Source of the DNA: Fen-178 sp049516835
GTDB lineage: Bacteria; Acidobacteriota; Terriglobia; Bryobacterales; Bryobacteraceae
Length of the DNA stretch: 64,000 nucleotides
Direction: 5' to 3'
NCBI GenBank assembly: GCA_049516835.1
Contig: JBEKSR010000013.1
Coordinates: 27,600-91,599 of the forward strand
Both the position numbers and the translations under genes were made by a program. The notes beneath the pieces were generated by a model. That model did no database searches and was not told where the DNA came from. It was given only the letters and a program-made list of their open reading frames with translations. Positions 15,363 to 23,267 of the stretch are shown here, piece after piece; within the stretch, counting starts at the first letter, position 1, and each line of letters opens with the position of its first letter.

Positions 15363-16373
15363 ATGTCTATGTCGAGACTTACCAGCCGGGAGATTTGCCT
15401 GGCCTCCCGCCCCAGCGGGATTCCAACCGCCGCTAACTTTACGTTGGTGTGGACCGACTCGGAACCACTGAAAGATCAAGAGGTGCTGGTTCGCAACCTC
15501 TTTATGTCGGTGGACCCATACATGCGCGGCCGCATGAACGAAGGGAAGTCGTACGCGTCTCCTTTCCAATTGGGTAAACCTCTCGACGGCGGCGCAGTCG
15601 GCGATGTCATCGAGTCGCGCGCCCGGGAATTCAAGCCGGGTGATATCGTCACTTCCAACTTTGGCTGGCGGGAATACTTCGTGGCTTCGCCCAAGGACTT
15701 GCATCCGGTCAGCCGCGAGATTCAGCCGCTCTCGGTTTACCTCGGCACTCTCGGCATGACGGGCATGACCGCGTGGGTCGGGCTAAATTTGGTGGAAGTC
15801 AAAGCCGGCGACGTCATTTTCATTTCGGGAGCCGCCGGCGCCGTCGGCAATGTGGCCGGGCAACTGGCGAAATTGCGCGGGTGCCGTGTGATCGGATCGG
15901 CCGGTTCGGCGGAAAAGGTCAAGTTTCTGCGGGAAGAATGCGGATTCGATGCCGCTTTCAATTACAAGACCGGGCCGGTGCTCGAACAATTGAATCGGGA
16001 GGCGCCGGACGGAATCGATGTCTATTTCGATAATGTGGGAGGCGAAACGCTCGAAGCGGCGCTCTCGGCGTTACGGATGCACGGCCGGATCATCGCCTGT
16101 GGCGGCATCTCCGGCTACAACGAGGGAAAGCCGCGCCCTGGCCCCTGCAATCTATTCAACATCATCACGAAACGGCTCACCATGAAGGGTTTCATAGTTT
16201 CGGACTGGCTGGACCGTCGAGCCGGGTTCGAACAGGAAGTGGGCGGCTATTTCAAAGCCGGCAAGCTGAAGCACAAAGAAACGGTCGTGAAAGGAATCGA
16301 CCAGGCGGTGGGCGCTTTCATCGGTCTCTTCCAAGGGCAGAACATCGGCAAGATGGTGGTGGAACTGGTTTGA
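15363..16373 (+). CDS. NADP-dependent oxidoreductase, CurA/leukotriene dehydrogenase type
   Basis: A 336-residue zinc-free medium-chain reductase that reduces carbon-carbon double bonds of enones with NADPH. It has the family start PTAANFTLVWTDSEPLKDQE, MSVDPYMRGRMNE, the nucleotide-binding VFISGAAGAVGNVAGQLAKL and VDVYFDNVGGE-like IDVYFDNVGGETL. The ABC transporter ATPase follows with a 4-base overlap. A detoxification link between reductase and exporter is plausible from the layout. Confidence 0.93.
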   Translation: MSMSRLTSREICLASRPSGIPTAANFTLVWTDSEPLKDQEVLVRNLFMSVDPYMRGRMNEGKSYASPFQLGKPLDGGAVGDVIESRAREFKPGDIVTSNFGWREYFVASPKDLHPVSREIQPLSVYLGTLGMTGMTAWVGLNLVEVKAGDVIFISGAAGAVGNVAGQLAKLRGCRVIGSAGSAEKVKFLREECGFDAAFNYKTGPVLEQLNREAPDGIDVYFDNVGGETLEAALSALRMHGRIIACGGISGYNEGKPRPGPCNLFNIITKRLTMKGFIVSDWLDRRAGFEQEVGGYFKAGKLKHKETVVKGIDQAVGAFIGLFQGQNIGKMVVELV

Positions 16374-17173
16374 GCGAAGTCGTTCTGGACATCAAATCGC
16401 TGACGCGCCGCTTCGGCGCATTTACGGCGGTCGATTCTGTGACCCTTTCGGTCGACGCCGGCGAGGTCTTCGGCTTGCTCGGCTCCAACGGAGCCGGCAA
16501 GACCACCACCATCAAGATGCTCACCACGCTGTTACCGCCCTCCTCGGGCGAGGCGCGCGTGGCCGGTTTCTCCATCGCCACCCAGGCGGTCGACGTTCGC
16601 CGCTCCATCGGTTATGTGCCGCAGGCGGTCTCCGTGGACGGTTCGCTCACTGGTTACGAGAACCTGCTCATCTTCGCCAAACTCTACGACCTGCCACGCG
16701 GCGAGCGGCAGGCGCGCATCCAGGAGGCATTGGAGTTCATGGACCTGGCTGCCGAGAGCGGGCGCCTGGTGAGCCAATACTCCGGCGGCATGGTCCGGCG
16801 CCTGGAAATCGCCCAATCCACACTGCACCGGCCGCGGGTGCTTTTCCTCGATGAGCCGACCGTCGGGCTGGACCCGATTGCGCGCGACGCCGTCTGGAAA
16901 CATCTCGCCGATCTTCGGACCAACTACGGCACCACACTGTTCTTCACCACCCACTACCTGGAGGAGGCGCAGAGCCATTGCGATCGCATCGCGATCATGC
17001 ACCTGGGCAAACTGGATGCGCTGGGCACCTGCACGGAACTTGAGGCCTCGCTCGGCGGCGGCAGCCACACGCTGGACGAGGTCTTCGTCCACTATGCCGG
17101 CAGCGCCCTCGATTCGGGCGGCAACTTCCACGACGTATCCGCCGAACGCGCGACGGCCCAGCGCCTTGGCTAG
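16370..17173 (+). CDS. ABC exporter ATP-binding protein (drug/polyketide type)
   Basis: A 267-residue ATPase. Walker A GSNGAGKTTT, signature YSGGMVRRL, Walker B VLFLDEPTVGLDP and the switch His in FFTTHYLEE are all intact. The GLDPIARDAVWKHL style is that of DrrA/NodI-like exporters. TTG start at 16370 sharing TTGA with the upstream stop. The permease gene follows 10 bp later. Confidence 0.94.
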   Translation: MSEVVLDIKSLTRRFGAFTAVDSVTLSVDAGEVFGLLGSNGAGKTTTIKMLTTLLPPSSGEARVAGFSIATQAVDVRRSIGYVPQAVSVDGSLTGYENLLIFAKLYDLPRGERQARIQEALEFMDLAAESGRLVSQYSGGMVRRLEIAQSTLHRPRVLFLDEPTVGLDPIARDAVWKHLADLRTNYGTTLFFTTHYLEEAQSHCDRIAIMHLGKLDALGTCTELEASLGGGSHTLDEVFVHYAGSALDSGGNFHDVSAERATAQRLG

Positions 17174-17183
17174 CCCCAACCCT

Positions 17184-17978
17184 ATGACTGCCACTTTCAT
17201 CCACCCTTTCACCGGCTTCATCGAGAAGACGTTCGTCGTCACCGAGTTTGAGTTGCGCAAGCTGCGTCACGATTTCACGGAACTCGTCACCCGCGCCCTC
17301 CAGCCCGCGCTGTGGCTGCTCATCTTCGGGCAAGTGTTCTCACGGAGCGGCGCGATGCACACGGGCAACGTCCCCTATCTGGACTTCATCGCTCCCGGCA
17401 TCCTGGCGCAAAGCGTTCTCTTCGTGGCCATATTTTACGGCATCAACGTCATTTGGGAGCGCGACCTCGGCATTGTGCAGAAATTCCTCGCCAGCCCAAC
17501 TCCGCGCGCGGCGCTGGTGCTCGGCAAGGGCTTCTCCGCCGGTACACGCACTCTGTCGCAGGCTGCCATCGTATACTGCCTCTCGCTGATTCTCGGGGTG
17601 AAGCTGAATGGGAGCCCGCTCGCGCTCCTCAACGTGCTGGTCCTCGTTGTCCTTGCCGCGACGTTGTTCTCGACGTTCTCGCTCATCATTGCCTGCATTG
17701 TGAAGACGCGCGAACGCTTCATGGGAGTCGGCCAAGTGCTCACCATGCCGCTGTTCTTTGCCAGCAACGCGATTTACCCTACCACCATCATGCCCGGCTG
17801 GCTGAAGACCCTTCCTCATCTGAATCCGTTGACCTACGTCGTCGACGCCCTGCGCACTTTCATGCTTGCCGGCAGCACCAGCGCCTTCGGTCTGAGTCGC
17901 GACTATGTGGTCATCCTCCTGACCACCGCCATCCTGGTCTTCATCGGCGCCCGATTGTATCCCCGGCTGGCAACGTAA
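17184..17978 (+). CDS. ABC-2 type exporter permease
   Basis: A 264-residue membrane protein with six hydrophobic segments and the ABC-2 hallmarks: ITFGQVF-like LLIFGQVFS, PYLDFIAPGILAQS, ERDLGIVQKFLASPTPR and the late NAIYPTTIMPGWLKTLPHLNPLTYVVDALR. It pairs with the ATPase just upstream to export a hydrophobic compound across the inner membrane. Substrate unknown. Confidence 0.93.
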   Translation: MTATFIHPFTGFIEKTFVVTEFELRKLRHDFTELVTRALQPALWLLIFGQVFSRSGAMHTGNVPYLDFIAPGILAQSVLFVAIFYGINVIWERDLGIVQKFLASPTPRAALVLGKGFSAGTRTLSQAAIVYCLSLILGVKLNGSPLALLNVLVLVVLAATLFSTFSLIIACIVKTRERFMGVGQVLTMPLFFASNAIYPTTIMPGWLKTLPHLNPLTYVVDALRTFMLAGSTSAFGLSRDYVVILLTTAILVFIGARLYPRLAT

Positions 17979-17991
17979 ACGGGAACTCGCG

Positions 17992-18064
17992 TCATTCCGC
18001 GGAAAGCGCTCTGACGGGGTCCACCTTGGCCGCGCGGCGTGCCGGCAGGTACGCAGCTACCCAG
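17992..18064 (-). pseudogene. C-terminal remnant of a MacB/FtsX-like ABC permease
   Basis: Minus-strand translation gives WVAAYLPARRAAKVDPVRAL followed by SAE and a stop, the usual C-terminal tail of MacB-type and acidobacterial ADOP permeases. An in-frame TGA lies two codons further upstream and no membrane domain follows, so only about 23 codons survive. It lies between the exporter gene and the zinc-ribbon gene. Confidence 0.55.
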
Positions 18065-18117
18065 GCCACTCAGCCGGATGCTATCATTCCTGTCGCAGCC
18101 CACGTTAAGGAGATCTC

Positions 18118-18819
18118 ATGTTCTGCCACAAGTGCGGTACCCAGATCGGTACGGATGTCCAATTCTGCCCCAACTGCGGGGAGTCTCTCGCGGCGGCTTC
18201 CAGCGCGTCCGGCGGCGCCGCTCCGCCCGTCTGGACGCCTCCCGTCGCCGTGAAGGCGCGCCCCGGCTATTGGGTGGGTCAGGGATGGCAAATGGTGAAA
18301 GCCGACATCGGCACTTTCATTCTGCTCACGATTGTCTTCGCGGTCCTCAATGGCATGGTGCCGATGATCCTGCAGGGCCCCCTGATCGCCGGCTTCCAGA
18401 TCTTCTGCATGAAGAAGTTGCTGAATCGCCGGACCGATTTCGGCGACCTTTTCAAGGGCTTCAACTACTTCGTGCCCGCGCTGGTGGCATCGCTCATCAT
18501 TTCGCTTTTGGTTGGCTGCGGAACGCTGTTTTGCATTATCCCGGGGTTGGTGGTGGCCGCCATGTTCAAGTTCACCTTCCTGTTCATCGTGGATAAACGC
18601 ATGGACTTCTGGCCGGCCATGCAGGCCAGTCACGCGGTGGTGAAGAACGACTATTTCGGCTTCACCATGTTCCTGTTGCTGATGGTGCTGGTGGACATTC
18701 TCGGGGCTGTGTGCTGCATCGTCGGGCTGCTGGTCGCGGTGCCGGTGACGGTCGCCGCGGTCACCGTAGCCTACAAAGAGATTGTGGGCTTCGATCCACG
18801 GACCGCGGAAACGCTCTGA
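18118..18819 (+). CDS. Zinc-ribbon membrane protein
   Basis: A 233-residue protein. Residues 1-22 are a zinc ribbon with two CxxC pairs (FCHKCGTQIGTDVQFCPNCG). After a Pro/Ala linker come about five transmembrane segments, in the style of the DUF975/glycerophosphoryl-diester-type membrane domains (PLIAGFQIFCMKKLLNRR, then CIIPGLVVAAMFKFTFLFIVD). Strong AAGGAG before ATG. The next gene overlaps by TGATG. Function unknown. Confidence 0.8.
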   Translation: MFCHKCGTQIGTDVQFCPNCGESLAAASSASGGAAPPVWTPPVAVKARPGYWVGQGWQMVKADIGTFILLTIVFAVLNGMVPMILQGPLIAGFQIFCMKKLLNRRTDFGDLFKGFNYFVPALVASLIISLLVGCGTLFCIIPGLVVAAMFKFTFLFIVDKRMDFWPAMQASHAVVKNDYFGFTMFLLLMVLVDILGAVCCIVGLLVAVPVTVAAVTVAYKEIVGFDPRTAETL

Positions 18820-19151
18820 TGGCGGCGCGCGGCATCCTCATCCGCGCCGCGGCGGCGGGCCTTCTGCTGGCCGGCCTGTGCTACTTCGCGCCGCCCGACC
18901 CGGGGTTCCGGCTCTGTGGATTCCGCTGGCTGACTGGCCGTCCGTGTCCCTTCTGCGGCGTCACCCACGCTCTGTTCGCCCTGGCGAAAGGGCATTGGGG
19001 CGAAGCCGTCCGCTTCAATGGCCTGAGTCCGCTGGCTTTGGCGATGCTCTTCGCGCTGCCCTGGAACGGCCGCATCCGGGGCCATCTCTGGACGGCCGGC
19101 CTGGCGGCCTTTGCGGTCTACGGAGTCTGCCGGGTGGTCTGGGCAAGCTAA
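18819..19151 (+). CDS. DUF2752 membrane protein
   Basis: A 110-residue protein with three hydrophobic segments and the DUF2752 signature CGFRWLTGRPCPFCGVTHAL, in which Cys residues and the CPFCGxT motif are conserved. The upstream zinc-ribbon membrane protein overlaps it by one base, a pairing seen in other genomes. Role unknown. Confidence 0.87.
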   Translation: MAARGILIRAAAAGLLLAGLCYFAPPDPGFRLCGFRWLTGRPCPFCGVTHALFALAKGHWGEAVRFNGLSPLALAMLFALPWNGRIRGHLWTAGLAAFAVYGVCRVVWAS

Positions 19152-19257
19152 AGCATGCCCCACCTTTGAATTCGCCCGGCGTCCGTGTTCCGGCGCGGCC
19201 AGGCGCTGGCCTGGAGGCAGTTGAAGGACCTCGGCATTTACGTCCTGGTGGGAGGCG

Positions 19258-20298
19258 TCACGCCTTGTCCGGCTTGGGCGTCTTGGCCGTGCTCTTGGGC
19301 AGCGGCGGCTCTTGGATGTACTCGGTGGGGAGTTCGCCGGTCAGCGCCTTCAGGAAGGTCGAAATCGAGCCGACCTCCTTTTTGCTCAGCGTCCGTGCCA
19401 ACTGGTGATCGGCCATTTGGCGCACCGCCTCCTCCAGCGTGGCAATCGAGCCGTCGTGGTAGTAAGGCGCGGTTTTCTCGATGTTGCGCAAGGTGGGCAC
19501 CTTGAACACCATGCGGTCGGCTTCCAGCTTGGTGACCGCGAAACGGCCCTGGTCGTTGGTGTTGTCCCAGGGCTTTGCCAAGCCCAGTTTCTGGAACATG
19601 CTGCCGCCCACATAAATGCCGTTGTGACAATTCTGGCAGCCGGCATCCAGAAACATGTTCAGCCCGGCCTTTTCCGCGTCGCTGAGCGCCGCTTGGCCGC
19701 CGCCCAGGAACTTGTCCCAGCGCGAAACCGTGACCAGCTTGCGCTCGAAGGCGCCAATGGCCTTGGCCAGGTTGTCGAAGGTCACCGGATGCTTCTCGCC
19801 CGGGAAAGCCTTCTGAAACGCCGCGACGTACTCGGGCATGGAGTTGACCACGGCCAGCGCCCTCTTCTCGTCCGGCATGGCCATTTCGACCGGGTTGAGG
19901 ATGGGCCCTTTGGCCTGCTCCTCGACGGTGGGCGCGCGGCCGTCCCAGAACTGCACGAAGTGCCCCGCCGCGTTGTAGACCGTAGGCGCGTTGCGCGTGC
20001 CCTTCTGCCCTTTGTCGCCATCGGACACCGGCTGGTTGTCGACGCCGTACTTGCTCAGCTCATGGCAGGAGTTACAGGAAACGTCCTGGCCCCTGGAAAG
20101 GCGGGCATCGTAGTACAACATGCGGCCCAAGACCGCTTTCTCCTCGCTGATGGGGTTGGCGGCCGAATCCATGACGCGCGGCAGCGCTTTGAAGATTCCC
20201 AGCCTGGCGGAATCCACCTCGACGGCGGGCTTGCGGCTGGTGCAGGCCGCACCCAGCATGAGAAAAGCGCACAACAACAGTGTTGCGCGGCGGCGCAT
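19258..20298 (-). CDS. Di-haem cytochrome c peroxidase
   Basis: A 346-residue exported protein with two haem c sites, CNSCH in the N-terminal half and CQNCH in the C-terminal half, and the peroxidase motifs QFWDGRAPTVEEQAKGP and VPTLRNIEKTAPYYHDG. It should reduce hydrogen peroxide in the periplasm using electrons from small cytochromes. The N-terminus (LLLCAFLMLGAACTSRK) has a Cys placed as in a lipoprotein, though the lipobox is poor. GGAGGAAC precedes ATG 20298. Confidence 0.93.
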   Translation of the reverse strand: MRRRATLLLCAFLMLGAACTSRKPAVEVDSARLGIFKALPRVMDSAANPISEEKAVLGRMLYYDARLSRGQDVSCNSCHELSKYGVDNQPVSDGDKGQKGTRNAPTVYNAAGHFVQFWDGRAPTVEEQAKGPILNPVEMAMPDEKRALAVVNSMPEYVAAFQKAFPGEKHPVTFDNLAKAIGAFERKLVTVSRWDKFLGGGQAALSDAEKAGLNMFLDAGCQNCHNGIYVGGSMFQKLGLAKPWDNTNDQGRFAVTKLEADRMVFKVPTLRNIEKTAPYYHDGSIATLEEAVRQMADHQLARTLSKKEVGSISTFLKALTGELPTEYIQEPPLPKSTAKTPKPDKA

Positions 20299-20323
20299 GA
20301 GTTCCTCCGTGAATGTGAGTATA

Positions 20324-21343
20324 CTACGGCTTCGTCGCCAGAATGAGCGGCGAAGGCCCCGGCGCTTCGATGGTCCGCGGGTCTCGAAAACCGGCATCGC
20401 GCAGCCAGCCGGCGATCTCGCCAAACGACCACGTGTCGCCCTCATCGGTATTGATGAGCATGTTGACGGCGAAGAGCAGGCTCACCGGCGGGCCGGTTCG
20501 CGCATCGTCCACCAGGAACTCCGCGATGGCGATGGTTCCGCCCGGCGCCAGCGCGTTGAAGGTCTTCTCGATCAGCGCGCGGCCGCGCTTTTCGCCCTCG
20601 CTGTGCAGAATGTGGCCGAGCGTGGCGATGTCGTGCCCGCGCCCGAAATCGGCGGACGCCAGATCGCCCGCCACAAATGAGAACCGTCCGGCCACGCCGC
20701 AGCGCGCCGCCACTTTGCGGGTAACGTCCAGAACGCCGGGCCAGTCCACCGCGGTGACGGTAACCCGCGGCGACTTCTGCGCCAGCGTGATGCCCCAGAC
20801 GCCGGAGCCGGCCGCCAGGTCGAGCACGCTCACGGGCTTTTTCGCCGCGGCGATCTCCAGAGCCTCCGCCAGCCTCTGCGCCGACGGATAACTCATGGGG
20901 AAGATGTCCTCCACGAAGCGGTGGAAGAACTCGGCCCCCACCTTCTCCCGGTTGACGCTGGCGGTGGGCTTGCCCGTTCGCACCACCTCGCTCAGCGCCA
21001 GCCATGCCGGCAGGAGCTGCGTGCTGGTATGCCGGATCACTCCTCCCAGAAAGCCCGGCTTGCCGCCGACCAGAAACGCCGCGCTGTCCGCCGTCAGCCC
21101 GTACCGTCCTCCGGCGTCTTTGGTCAGAAGTTCGAGACCGGCGAGGGCGTTCATGACCGCGCGCAGCCCGCGCACCGAAGCCCCCGACCGGGCGGCCACC
21201 TCCTCGACGGTCTTAGACCCTCCGTCCAACAAATCGAAAACACCGTGGTGAAGCGCGGCCTCGATCATCAACGGCGGGGCGTAACCCCACGCCAACTGCT
21301 GGATCCTCTCCGGCGTCACCGCCGCCCGACTCATGGCACCCAT
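20324..21343 (-). CDS. SAM-dependent O-methyltransferase (family 2, with dimerisation domain)
   Basis: A 339-residue enzyme. The first ~100 residues are a winged-helix dimerisation domain (ALHHGVFDLLDGGSKTVEEV and LTKDAGGRYGLTADS). The Rossmann half has motif I VLDLAAGSGVWGITLA, AVDWPGVL, GHDIATLGHILHSEGE and GGTIAIAEFLVDD. This is the layout of the BchU/CrtF-like plant-type O-methyltransferases acting on hydroxyl groups of lipophilic compounds. It lies just upstream of the peroxidase gene on the same strand, with 25 bp between them. Confidence 0.9.
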   Translation of the reverse strand: MGAMSRAAVTPERIQQLAWGYAPPLMIEAALHHGVFDLLDGGSKTVEEVAARSGASVRGLRAVMNALAGLELLTKDAGGRYGLTADSAAFLVGGKPGFLGGVIRHTSTQLLPAWLALSEVVRTGKPTASVNREKVGAEFFHRFVEDIFPMSYPSAQRLAEALEIAAAKKPVSVLDLAAGSGVWGITLAQKSPRVTVTAVDWPGVLDVTRKVAARCGVAGRFSFVAGDLASADFGRGHDIATLGHILHSEGEKRGRALIEKTFNALAPGGTIAIAEFLVDDARTGPPVSLLFAVNMLINTDEGDTWSFGEIAGWLRDAGFRDPRTIEAPGPSPLILATKP

Positions 21344-21421
21344 GTGACAGAATTCCCCTCTCTTGAGATTGAGATGCTACTGATCCGATGATGTCACGTG
21401 CCGGCAGGATTCAGGGCGCGG

Positions 21422-22039
21422 CTAGGCGCGGCCTTGCGTGGGTCCGTCCTGGACGGCCCGAGCCAGCTTCGTCCACTTGTTGACGGCGTAGGCAACCAAT
21501 CCCTGGAGCCCGGCGCGCTCGCTGGCGTCGAGGAGGCGCCGGGAAATCATCGACACTTCTTCCACCAGCGCGTCCAGGCGAATCTGCAACTGGATGATGC
21601 CGGGCGAGGTCGGCTGGTCGGCATCGCGGGCCTGCTTCAATTGCGCGCGCAGGGTCTGAATGGCGGCGCGGATCTTGGGGCCGTTTTCAGGAATCAAAGC
21701 CAATTTCCCGCCGTCGAACTCGAGACCCTCGTCCGACACCTGGCTCGAGATCTGCCGGTAGGTTTCCGGCGAGATGCGAGCGATCTCGGAAAGACGGAAA
21801 TAGGCGTCTCCGAATTCCTCGTGCTGCTGGATGAGCCTATCCGCCTGCGCACGGCCGATGCCGGCGTACTCTTTGCAGAACTCTTCCCATGTCAACTCGA
21901 GCTTTTCATACAAGCGAGTTTCCCGGACCTGCTTCAGGCACAGCGCCTGCGCGGCCGAGCATCTATTGGCGATCATGGCGAACGCCTGCTGGCGCCCCAC
22001 CCAGGCGCCGGCATCAATCCATTCTCTTGGTGTTTCCAT
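21422..22039 (-). CDS. Conserved hypothetical protein, helical
   Basis: A 205-residue soluble protein. Its start (WVGRQQAFAMIANRCSAAQA) and LTWEEFCKEYAGIGRAQADR suggest a helix-turn-helix-like module near residues 48-75. A coiled-coil-like segment follows (IIQLQIRLDALVEEVSMISR). I recall similar acidobacterial proteins without a known role. A DNA-binding function is only a guess. ATG 22039 is the sole good start. Confidence 0.65.
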   Translation of the reverse strand: METPREWIDAGAWVGRQQAFAMIANRCSAAQALCLKQVRETRLYEKLELTWEEFCKEYAGIGRAQADRLIQQHEEFGDAYFRLSEIARISPETYRQISSQVSDEGLEFDGGKLALIPENGPKIRAAIQTLRAQLKQARDADQPTSPGIIQLQIRLDALVEEVSMISRRLLDASERAGLQGLVAYAVNKWTKLARAVQDGPTQGRA

Positions 22040-22269
22040 AAGCGGTCTGTTTTGCGCAGATCTGAGCGCAAGAACGGATGAGCTTTGTTCAAAACAAAAG
22101 GGTTAGCCGTCCGTTTCCGCGCAGATCTGCGCGTGAGCCTCCATCCCCTCCCATCTTGATTATTACCTGCGAGTGGGCAGAAACCGCCCTGTGTGAGGCG
22201 GCGATTTGACCGTAACCCTTGGGATTTGAACGGATTACGAAAATTGAATAAACCTGTGACCGGCGACTG

Positions 22270-22333
22270 CCGCTCTCTAACGTTCGCGGCTCGGTGCGAG
22301 GCCACATTCAGAGCCGCGAACGTTAGAGAGCGG
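22270..22333. repeat. Perfect 23-bp inverted repeat at the left side of the cassette array
   Basis: Arms 22270-22292 and 22311-22333 (beginning CCGCTCTCTAACGTTCGCGG) are exact reverse complements around an 18-base loop. TAACG and CGTTA lie inside the arms, as in integron sites, but the arms lack the unpaired bases of an attC and no T-run follows as in a terminator. The rest of 22040-22392 holds no gene. Confidence 0.8.
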
Positions 22334-22342
22334 TCGGTTAGC

Positions 22343-22371
22343 CGCTACGCTGGCGGCTCGTGGTGGTTGCC
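22343..22371 (+). repeat. 29-bp direct repeat, left copy
   Basis: Starts CGCTACGCTGGCGGCTCGTG. The same 29 bases, with one change, occur at 29277-29305. The two copies bracket the cassette array. Confidence 0.75.
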
Positions 22372-22392
22372 AGCGGCGGTAGACTTATTGGT

Positions 22393-22719
22393 GTGCCCGC
22401 CTTACTGAGAGTCCGTGGATCTGAAACGCTGGCGGTCGACGTGGAGTGTTCGAGCGACGCGCTGTGCGTCACGTTATCCGACGGGCGGGTGGTTTCCGTG
22501 CCTCTGGTGTGGTTCCCGAGACTGGCCGGCGCGTCAACGCGGGAGCAATCCGAGTGGGAGCTGATCGGAGGCGGCATCGGAATTCATTGGGAGGCAGTCG
22601 ACGAAGACGTCTCCGTGGCCAGCCTCCTCCGGCCCGAGAACTTCATGAGGCTGCCTAACAAGGCGCTGCAGCCGACGGCGCGAGAGAAGCGGGCCGCGGC
22701 TGGACGCCGGAGCCGTTAG
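22393..22719 (+). CDS. DUF2442 protein, first gene cassette
   Basis: A 108-residue protein with the DUF2442 core: VTLSDGRVVSVPLVWFPRL, then WELIGGGIGIHWEAVDEDVS. The last ~20 residues (NKALQPTAREKRAAAGRRSR) are translated from the attC-like site, a hallmark of cassette genes whose stop codon lies within attC. DUF2442 proteins are often found beside toxin genes. The frame is open from 22360, but that part is the 29-bp repeat; GTG 22393 is chosen, with no clear ribosome site. Confidence 0.75.
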   Translation: MPALLRVRGSETLAVDVECSSDALCVTLSDGRVVSVPLVWFPRLAGASTREQSEWELIGGGIGIHWEAVDEDVSVASLLRPENFMRLPNKALQPTAREKRAAAGRRSR

Positions 22720-22721
22720 GC
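22653..22721 (+). repeat. attC-like integron recombination site 1
   Basis: GCCTAAC (fits RYYYAAC) opens and GTTAGGC (fits GTTRRRY) closes a 69-bp imperfect palindrome. Inner arms GGCGCTGCAGCC and GGCTGGACGCC pair with an extra base on one side. The inner GCTGCAGCCGACGGC is shared with sites 2 and 4. Confidence 0.75.
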
Positions 22722-22780
22722 TGTCGGGTTGGCTCACGCCGCTCGTCATGAATGCGACAACGCGAGACAGAGCGTGATCG

Positions 22781-23035
22781 ATGAGGAAGACAACGAGAGT
22801 TATGGGCGGGCTGGGTATCCTGGATCTTATAGAGTTGATTTTCGAGGTTCGAGACGCCGAAGAGGGTGGCTATTGCGCAAGGGTGCCGGGCATGCGATTT
22901 TCACCGACGCTGAGACTTAGGAAGAACTACGCGCCAACGTGCGCGAAGCTGCCGCCCTCCATTTCGAGGACGGCCCCGTGCAGCCGCGGCTCGTCCAATT
23001 GCACTACGTCAAGGACGAATTGATTCCGAGGCTGC
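22781..23035 (+). pseudogene. Decayed hicB-like antitoxin gene
   Basis: One frame encodes IELIFEVRDAEEGGYCAR, the HicB start, and another continues GHAIFTDAET, stop, EELRANVREAAALHFEDG and QPRLVQLHYVKDELIP, the rest of a HicB. A frameshift near 22880 and an in-frame TAG at 22918-22920 break it. It lies in the cassette array after attC-like site 1. Confidence 0.7.
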
Positions 23036-23122
23036 ATGAAGCTGGCCTGAGACGTGTAGGCGGATCGTCTGGTCCATGTTCTGGAAAGTCTCGGCTACCT
23101 GGTCCTTCGACTTGAGGAATAG
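23036..23122 (+). pseudogene. Decayed hicA-like toxin remnant
   Basis: ATG 23036 begins MKLA-stop-DV-stop-ADRLVHVLESLGYLVLR, clearly the N-terminus of a HicA RNA-binding toxin with two early stop codons. Nothing after residue 28 resembles HicA. From here to 23267 I see no gene or intact attC, only an inverted GGCCCCG/CGGGGCC pair near 23160-23205. Confidence 0.6.
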
Positions 23123-23267
23123 AATGGAACGAGGTGCAACGCAAGGATTTGCTGCCGAGGCCCCGCTGGTGAGAGTTCCGTCTTAGGCCGACCGGGGCCG
23201 GTTTTATGCAGGTCAGCCTAAACAAGAGTTGGGCAGACGGGTCGTAATCGACCAGGAGTGATTGCAG

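Noticed and set aside
22270..22333. Rho-independent terminator
   Set aside because: The stem is strong but no T-run follows on either strand.
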